NCBI GenBank assembly: GCA_030248135.1
Contig: JASANC010002606.1
Coordinates: forward strand, 1-64,000
Length of the DNA: 64,000 bases
Direction: 5' to 3'
DNA from: Theristus sp. LFF4_11
Lineage: Eukaryota > Nematoda > Chromadorea > Monhysterida > Xyalidae
Below the pieces are notes generated by a model, which did not search any database, was not told where the DNA came from, and worked only from the letters and a program-made list of their open reading frames with translations. Positions 56,024-64,000 of the stretch are shown piece by piece; the stretch's first letter is position 1; each line of letters opens with the position of its first letter. The position numbers were made by a program, and so were the translations under genes.

Positions 56024-59000
56024 TCACTCGTGCCACTCATTGTCGTCCGCAGTCTCGCCTGCGCCCTGCATGTTGTGCTGCTCCAACGAGTCACCGTCGC
56101 CGTCAATGTCGGCTGCCATCTCAGACATGCGCGTTGACAACGAGTCCAAAAGCTGCAACTCTATGTCATGTTATGTTGCTCGTCCACACAGAAACAACAA
56201 CAAACGAGCTGATCGCAACGAGTTTGCGGTGGTTGCACTACACAAGACCACCAAGCAGACCTCTTTCTTATTCGGCGGCGCTTTCACGGCTGCAATTGAG
56301 TGCGCATTGTTGTTGTTGCATTCGTCAGTGTTCTGTTCAACGACCTTCTTCGTGCGACCACTGGTTTTGTTTGCAGTTGAGCCGTTCATCGTCGGTGCGC
56401 AGTTCTCATTGTTAACGGTGCTGTCATTGGTGATAAAAGGGACCGCTGAAAAATTAACAAAAGCAGTTGCTGAAATGTACAGGTACCTTTGTTGTACCTA
56501 AAACTGTCCTTAAACCTGAATAGTTTTAACGTTGAAGAACAATAATAATTCCATAATTTCAAAGCAGCTGAACATGCAAACGTCTGGAGGAGGCAGACCG
56601 TCTTGCATGCCGGGTGGCCGCAGCGACTCGTACACGAGTGGCACTTGTTTGTTGGCGAGCCAATCAGCGGCGCTCATCAGCGGGCGCCACGTGACCAACG
56701 CGTCCGGGAAGATGTCATTCGCAAACAGTTCTTTCTGAAAGAAAACACATTATACACTAATCTTGGGTGTTCCGAATTTTGAATAGCTAAAACACGCTGT
56801 TTGTTGCACGAAGCAGGTGGGCGCATTCAAACGAAACCAATGCGCCTGCGCTAGTTGAGTGAGCTAACAACACGGTGTTACGGCGCCGAAGAAGACATTT
56901 ATTCAAAAAGGTGCACGCACATTGACACGCGGCACCGAGAAACTGATGGGCTCCAACGAATCCTTGGTGAGTCGCCAGCCGCGCGCGAACTCGACCCGTG
57001 CGACGTGCACCATGTTTTTGTGGTGCAGCCGCAGCCACTGGTGGTCGCTCGGTGCGCTGTAGGCAGTCAGTGGCAGCACGTGCGGCTCGCTGGCACGCAC
57101 TTCGTACATGTGAATCGTTCGCTCGCCCTGCACGCCAAATTGCAATCTGCTTGATTGGTGTGCATTCAAATGCGATGCACAATAGAGCTGTGGTCGTTGT
57201 CTGCCCACTATACCATCAAGGAACTGCACCTTTCCAGTGAGCATGAGCACACAGGTGTCCACATCGAGGTGCGGATCAAGCAACTGCGATGACGTGCGAT
57301 CAACCACGACAGAGTGCAGTTCGCTCAACGATTTTGAGTCAAACAACGACAGTTTACGCTCAGAGATACTGCAATTTGAAGGATGCATCGTTATTTGAAA
57401 TTCAATCAGCAAACCTAAAACAATAAAAAATTGAACTGAAAAGAACTGAATCAGGTTTGTTTGTTTGATATGAACGTATGTTTTGAACGGACCCGCTGAA
57501 ATGCGACACGACCAGCAGACGATCGTCACAAGCGAACAGAACGCGCGCAACACGCACACGCTCCAACACCTTGGCACACTGAAAAGACAGCAAAGCAAGC
57601 GTTGTTGAGTTCTGTTGCAATTGCATGATGTGCTGCAAGTGGTAGTTCAAAGGCACAACACAAACATCACTGACAGCAACGGGCTCAGAAGATGTTCTTG
57701 GCTCGAACAAACGCAGCAGGCCATCGGCACAGAGTGTTGCCAGTCTGCGCCCGCCGCACGACCACGTGACTGACAGAATCTGGCAAAAATGGACAAAAAT
57801 GATGCATCACGAAAACTGGACGACCCATCACATACACAAACAACACACAATTGCAGAAAACATACTGTTTTTGGGTGACTGGTAATTTTCAAAGCCGGCT
57901 GTTCCGGCGACTTCAAGTTGTAAATGTGGCACGCGTTTGAATTTGTGGTGACCAGCAGCAGATCAGCTGCCATCGGGTGCCATCGCGCGCTCACCAATTT
58001 ACCGGAGCAAACTAAAAACAAGCAGCTCATAAACATCAGCTCAGCAAAAAAGCGAAAGTAAACAATAAAACCTCAGTCACCTGAAATGGTCGTTTCAGCC
58101 TCTGTGACGCTTTCGTCCGTGACGCCACCGTCCGGCACACGCCAGATCTTCAACAGTCCATTTGCGAGCGCTGAAAACGAATTCTGAATTTGGTCAGCAC
58201 CTCTTTCACAAAGTAGCAATGTTGCAATGAATTGCACAGCACCCTCAAGCGCTAACTGACCAACTGCCAACAAATCCGGTTGATGCGGTGACCAAGCCAT
58301 GTCCGTCACGGCGGCACCATTTTCCAAGCCACACAGTTTACCGGCCGCAATTGGACGTGGCGACGAAAGCTGCAACAAATGCACACAACTGCTGCTGCAC
58401 CATCAAACGTGGTGGACATGCACGAGCAATTCACACACTCCGAATCCAGGTTTTTGTCAAAATCGCCAGGATGCAATTTGCATCTGTCAGACAAAAAAGG
58501 ATGCAAATTAAAAATTCGATGCAATTTTCTTCAAAATTCACTCAGAATGCCATTATGTATCTTTTTAGGGGTAGATTTTATGCTTCAAGGCATCTATTTT
58601 ATATTACAAAATGAAAAATGTAAACTTTTGGCATATTAAACAAAGCTGTGGACATTTCACAGACCATGCGGATAAGGCATCGTAGTGAGACGTAAATTCA
58701 GTAAATATTTTCATTGCTGATGATTCTTGATGCACTGTATTTCATTCTTTATGGGTTAAGGCCAATTCACAATAAACACAAAATTTTTCCAGCACGTTTC
58801 ACGTCACTTCTCGTTCATGGAGCAATCAATAACAATCCGGCACATCACGTTATCCGACGTCAAGCTTTAGATCACGCGCTCGTTTATACCCGCTGTTCCC
58901 AACGATGAAGCTCAGCCAAAGACAACAACGCACCTCTAATACTTGTATGAGGCCGCCAGGGCCAGACAACGGGATTGCAGCGTATCGTTGTCCAATGGCG

Positions 59001-62000
59001 AACGCGTTTGCCTCCAGTGGCATGCCAGTTTGCACCTGACGCAGTGCCGTGAATGCCTCGCCACGTCCACCAAGCTTGGCGTCCACATGACGGAACTTGG
59101 ATGTGACAAACGTCTGATTGGCACCTGCATTGAACACAGAGCACTGAGAGAGATGCGCGCAACAATACATGTTCACGGTGATTCTGGTTACCTTAACGGC
59201 TGAAAGAACTGAATGCAAGTTCAAGCAACAGCTCTGCAGATACACACACACTTGAGTGATACGCTGATATATCACGTGAGTTAGTGCTTTTACCGCAAAC
59301 ATCGAACACACCACTAGCACCAACCAAGCAACTTTGAAACCGGCCGTTCACGTGGGTCCATTGATTCGCGGGCTCGCCTTCGAGGCTGACGATCAACGAT
59401 CGGTGGTGGTTTTCTGTCAAACGGCAACGGGCCAATGGAATCGTTCAGTTCGCTCGCGTGCGACTCGTTGAAAGCGGCCGCAGACGACCAGCACTGCTCT
59501 TTGAGGCTCGTTGACGAATTACCTGCGCAACGAATGTCAACAGGAATTCGGGAAAATGGAAGCAAATGGGAAGCACCATACTGCAAATAAACGCGGCAGT
59601 AGGCGAACAGGCCAAACTAAAGGCAATGTCAGACATAGACACAAAAACAAGAAGACGTCAGAACAATGTGATGAGAAGAGAGGACGAACGACCGCCTGAT
59701 ACCAGTGTTGTTGCTGGTTGTTGTGTTGTCAAGCGCAGTGTCAGACGAGATCGTTGACGTCGAGTGCGTCACGGACGACGGGCAGGGCGAATTCAGATGC
59801 TCACTGTCAGCGGGTGACTGCGGCGTTACGACTGCGGTCGCCGCTGCAAGTTTCGGTGGCAACGTGGCGCGCGCTGATTTGTTGGGCGGCGAATTGCTGG
59901 GTGACTTCAGTCGCACTTCTTGCTCGAACAATTGCACGGACGCACGCACACTCGGACGAGCGCTCGATGCAGTGGAGCACGACTGACGGTGCAGTTCGCT
60001 CTCGGCGGTGTCGTTCACGGTGATCGAGTGCGGCCCACTGGCGTCTGCAGTGCAAACGAAACACTGAACAACACGAAACACACTATGAGCACTATGATAA
60101 CAGAGTATTGCTGCCGCGCACTGGTTAGTCAACCAACAACAGCACCGGAATGCTGACTGAGCAAAGAACATACAAGCAAACGAATGAATGTTCAGTTGCA
60201 CTGAGACCTTTGTTGGTGCACAGTTGCACACAATGGAACACAATGGTGCAAAGCGAGCTTATCTCGAAACAAACTGGCCTTCTATGAATGGATTTCCAAC
60301 AATCTGAATGTACCACGGTTCACACAGACACACTTTGAGACTAATAACCACAAAACAGCTGTCTCGTGCTACACACGATGGTGATATGGAATGTTTTTCA
60401 TTTCGTGCAACAACTTGGTTGGGTAGAAAACCGAAAAACAAAATCAGATCGCGTATCATTGTTTGCGACGTGTTGCATTTTTGCGCCAGACTGAAAGCTG
60501 CAGAAATTTGGAAGCACAAAATTGCAATATACAGCAAAGCAACCCGCATCTTGGATTTACTGTTGTAACCAACAAAATCGCACAGCAATAACTACTATAC
60601 ACAACCACATAAAAACAGTCGCATTCGCATTCACACAAAAAAGTTCCAAGTTCAGGAAATAGCTTTTTGGTAATAATGTAGGAACATTTTCAACATTTTG
60701 TATTATTTAAAAAATGTGTGTGAACATGTGCCCACACAAACACTTTTCTTGTGATACATACGAAACATAACAAAAATAAACGTAAAATGTCGAAACTATG
60801 GTAAAAAGTACCATTGGTGGGCTAGAACTGTCGTGCGTCGAGTTCGTGTTCACTTCAATATCAGGTTACCCGCTTCCAAAAGAACCAAGCATAAAGTTAA
60901 AGCGCCCAAAATTGTGACACAAAATCAATACGAAACAAGCAACAAATGACAAAACTGAGACACCACAACCCCAATGTATGTAATAATCATGTTGACGGCT
61001 CGCCAGCATGACTTTCTGATTGACACCATGCATGGCGCATAAGCAATGCTCGGCCTCAAAATAACAAATCCAGCCACTCCAGAAGCACAGAGCATTCATG
61101 GAGGCTTGTCTTGGCAGCTTTCTTGCACCCACAAAGAGCACCACGGAAGCACCGCTAGTGACACGTTCCAGTGGAGCAAAGCAATGCGAATGAAGCAACT
61201 ATGTCTCGTGTACAATGTGTCTCATGAACATATACGCAATATGACACTGGGGACGCACACAGTGGCTTGTGTGAGTGAACAGTGGCAGAGGCATACGACA
61301 CCAGACAGAATCAAGAGTGCCATGAGAACACGAGGGCTGCACGCACAGTTGTCAACAAGACACATGTACATCTTATGGTTGACAGCTGCAACAGCGTCAT
61401 TGTCGTGTATCTGTTCTGTTGCAAATTACAATCATCGTGCCTGTCCACTGATAGATAGAACGAGCTAATTATGAAAAACGAGAGGCGCCCAATTGCGTGC
61501 AAAACACCACGCGAAACGTGCCGTTTCATGTGCAAGTGCGCTCATGTGGCAAGCAGTTGACTCAGATGGCAAGTGCTGCCAGAGACAGCCCCTCCAAATG
61601 CGCATGATACAACCAGACAACGGCAGCAGCAAAACACAGTCTTCTCTTCTCTGTCACCCACTGCAGTTCACACCGCACAACACACTATTTCCGTTATTAG
61701 CAAATTGGTGCCGCCGCAACAACAGCCAGACAGACAACACACACAGCAAATAGTTCATATGCGGTATTAGAACGGATAAATTATTGAATTTACACGCGCG
61801 AAACAATTTAGAGAAGACACACAGTAAGTTAGTTTACAGCGTGCATTTTGATTAAACTGGTACAGGGAAGTTTGCAGTTACCTGCAGAATTGCTCTGAAC
61901 CAGACAGAAACATGCTGTTGTTTTTATTATTTCAAACAAACATATAACACTGACATACTGATCTTAAATTATTCACACAAAACGCAAGTGAAGAACGAAG

Positions 62001-64000
62001 ATTTCAAGTGAAATGGAAGTTGACAAATTAGGACACAACCCACAACCCTGTCGACAGTCACCAACAAACCAGACACCTGACAAAAAAGTTGCAATTTACT
62101 GCATTTTCATTGACGTTGAGGGTCAAAGTCCGCTTTACACCAAAACATGATTAATTAAAAAAACACAGAAACATTTTTTTGGGTTTAACGGTGTGTACGA
62201 TTTGGCATTTTATATGGACTATCTTATGTCGGCTGTCCGCGATTACGTGTTAGAAGAGAAAAAACCCTGAAAGGTTTGAAAATATCTCAGGGGTGCATCA
62301 CAATTCATACAGCACCATCCTAACAGAATACAAAACGATGAATGAATTCACATTGTGCGTGTCTTGTGGTGAGAAACTGAAACCACCTGGATGTTTCGGC
62401 TGCTGAGCGTGATTGTTTTGTTGTGTTTTAGCACGCAGCGGCACACGAACGGCGGGCGTGGCGCAGACAGGCGTCATAAACGGCTGTGGCTGTGTCTCTG
62501 TGAAGAACTTTGGCGTGCTGGCGAGTGGCGTTGCATACACCGACGAGCCACTCGTGTCAGCGTCGTCGTTGTTGTACGTCTGCGCCTCGGCACGTTCATG
62601 CTCACCACGGACACACAGCGACGCAACTGATCGCGTCGACGTCTGCCCCGCAGTCTGCAATAAACGCAGTTGCACACAGCACTCGCAATGTCACATCACA
62701 AACAGTCAATCGCACATCTGCCAATAGTATCATGAGCACCTGTTCTATTTTGTCATCCATTCGTTTTGTTGCGGCACGTGTACCCCCGGATGGCCGATTA
62801 AGAATCGGATCGGTTTCATCTTCGTTGGCCGCTGGGTTCAAGCTTACCAGAGGAGGCTACAAATCAGGGTTGCGAATTTTTCAAAAAATTACTACCCAAC
62901 TTGCATGTCGTTCACACTTTCACAAGCCGGCATGACAAAACGAAACGACACAGCACTGAAGTGTCATGTGCCCCAGCATCACCTTTGTGTTGTCACCGTT
63001 CCACCACTCGTGTGAGGTTGAGCCGGCCAATCCACCGATTGTGTCCGGAAACAGTTCAGGGAGAAAATTTCGATAAGTCTAAAAGCCAAAAAATCAATGA
63101 GACACATTTCAATGAATTAATTTCAGAATAAAAGACAATTCCTCCTGTAGTGGCTAATAAAAGTGTGAAACAGCAGCAACACACGCGTTGTTTGCAGTTT
63201 CGTTTAAAAAATGAATTGCTGACGCACCCGCCTTGGCACAATACAAGGTACGGGCAGTATGGAGGTTTTGTTCAAGTGCCACAATCGCTGCACTTCGCCT
63301 GACATGACGTCCAGGCAGCGTTTCGGTGTCAGACAGGCGCCAAGCGTTTGCTCGGGAAAGTAAGTGTCGAGGTCGACTGCAAATGAACAAGCGTTGGCAC
63401 GCAAGTGTGTTCTGGGCACAAGGCAACCAACGCTGACCAGCTCCGATTGCGCCGTTGCACGTGTCCTCGAGCATCTCGTACACACGCAGCGCTTTGCCAC
63501 CGCGACTGCACAGAAACAGCAACCGCGTGTCACGGTCGTACAGCGGCAGCAGGACACTGCGAAATACCATCGATTTGTTGCAGGTTGTCACAACACCGAA
63601 CAAGACACTGTTTAAACTGACCTTGTGGATGCCTCGAGCTCTTGTACGTGCATCGCGCCATTGTAAAAATTCGCCTCGTCAAATAGTTGGATTTCTTGCA
63701 CCTTTTTCTGCAGAAAAGCAATACATTGCTTACGATGCAACAAGACGGTCACTTTAGAAGCAAGCGCATACTTCTGTAAAGCCGGTTGTCAGCAGACTGT
63801 TGGTGCCAGGCAGATAGAGAACACGCGCTTCACGACCAATGCCATTGTGTGTTGGAAACGACTGAAAACACACGAGAACATAAAGACGGTGCACAAGAAG
63901 AGTATGATCAGCTGAAACAACGTTGGCACTGACTGACTTTGATTGGTGTGCTGTTGGCACGCACGTCGAATATTGAAACGACACGCGAATGCTGCATCAC
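56024..64000 (-). CDS. Coronin-7/POD-1 (tandem WD40 coronin), 5' partial
   Basis: Coronin-7/POD-1 proteins have two coronin propellers and act in Golgi traffic and cortical actin organisation. The window starts inside repeat 1: about 64,000-63,945 (VVSIFDVRANSTPIK), 63,866-63,777 (FPTHNGIGREARVLYLPGTN), about 63,713-63,624, 63,585 to about 63,450 (LLPLYDRDTRLLFLCSRGGK), about 63,380-63,225 (LTPKRCLDVMSGEVQRLWHL), about 63,078-62,955 (FLPELFPDTIGG) and about 62,845-62,744 (SLNPAANEDE). A linker spans about 62,670-59,330. Repeat 2: about 59,127-58,930 (SKFRHVDAKLGGRGEAF), WD exons at about 58,370-57,500, about 57,370-57,180, about 57,140-56,925 (RLTKDSLEPISFSVPR) and about 56,735-56,575 (LFANDIFPDALVTWRP). 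The C-terminal exons are 56,448-56,267 and about 56,162-56,024, ending in an acidic tail, DDNEWHE, like the Arp2/3-binding acidic motif of this family. Exon edges are approximate. Long introns (60,250-62,290) hold no recognised feature. Confidence 0.88.

Overview
This window is animal nuclear DNA. The genes are split by many short GT-AG introns, the exons are GC-rich inside AT-rich introns and spacers, and the recognisable products are metazoan: NELF-A, ataxin-2, Rab escort protein, a mitochondrial-type HtrA protease, a Ly6/three-finger surface protein and a tandem coronin (coronin-7/POD-1). Compact introns and a dense load of MITEs and SINEs suggest an invertebrate, possibly an ecdysozoan. 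I cannot name the species. NELF-A argues against C. elegans and its close relatives, which are generally reported to lack NELF.

Layout. (1) 1-22,390 is dominated by a huge imperfect inverted duplication (left arm 1-5,235, right arm 22,390-15,950). The left arm runs into a NELFA gene on the plus strand (3,933-7,637). The right arm holds a shuffled partial NELFA copy on the minus strand with exon order 3-4-5-1-2. Neither copy is intact, and their defects are complementary. Between the arms lie a recent gag-only LTR retrotransposon (7,758-10,396), a 2.4-kb foldback element (10,809-13,255), a minisatellite, and two truncated minus-strand gene fragments: an ionotropic glutamate receptor and a RUNDC1-like coiled-coil gene. 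(2) 22,876-33,572 is a complete 23-exon ataxin-2 gene on the plus strand. Its exon lengths sum to exactly 1,249 codons. Its introns carry a foldback MITE, a nested MITE plus SINE, a solo-type LTR element (TRIM) and a short pogo-like MITE. (3) 33,703-34,790 is a mariner-type element with a transposase N-terminal remnant. (4) 39,737-35,727 is a Rab escort protein (CHM/REP) gene on the minus strand. (5) 39,800-47,900 is a repeat hub containing foldback elements with arrays of a 15-bp GGGCCGGAAT-type unit, a C-rich MITE, a 38-bp minisatellite and one FKBP-like exon. (6) 47,919-49,909 is an HtrA-type protease gene on the plus strand that ends without a PDZ domain. (7) 50,487-51,928 is an unrecognised membrane-protein gene. 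(8) 52,867-54,929 is a three-domain Ly6-like GPI-anchored protein gene. (9) 64,000-56,024 is a POD-1/coronin-7 gene on the minus strand whose 5' end lies outside the window.

The genes do not form an operon or a common pathway. They are ordinary housekeeping loci: transcription pausing, RNA metabolism, Rab prenylation, mitochondrial proteolysis and actin/Golgi traffic. They are set in a repeat-rich region that has been duplicated and rearranged. The most unusual points are the inverted, exon-shuffled NELFA duplication, the gag-only retroelement with an internal +1 frame change and a peptide repeat, and the dispersed 15-bp array foldback family.
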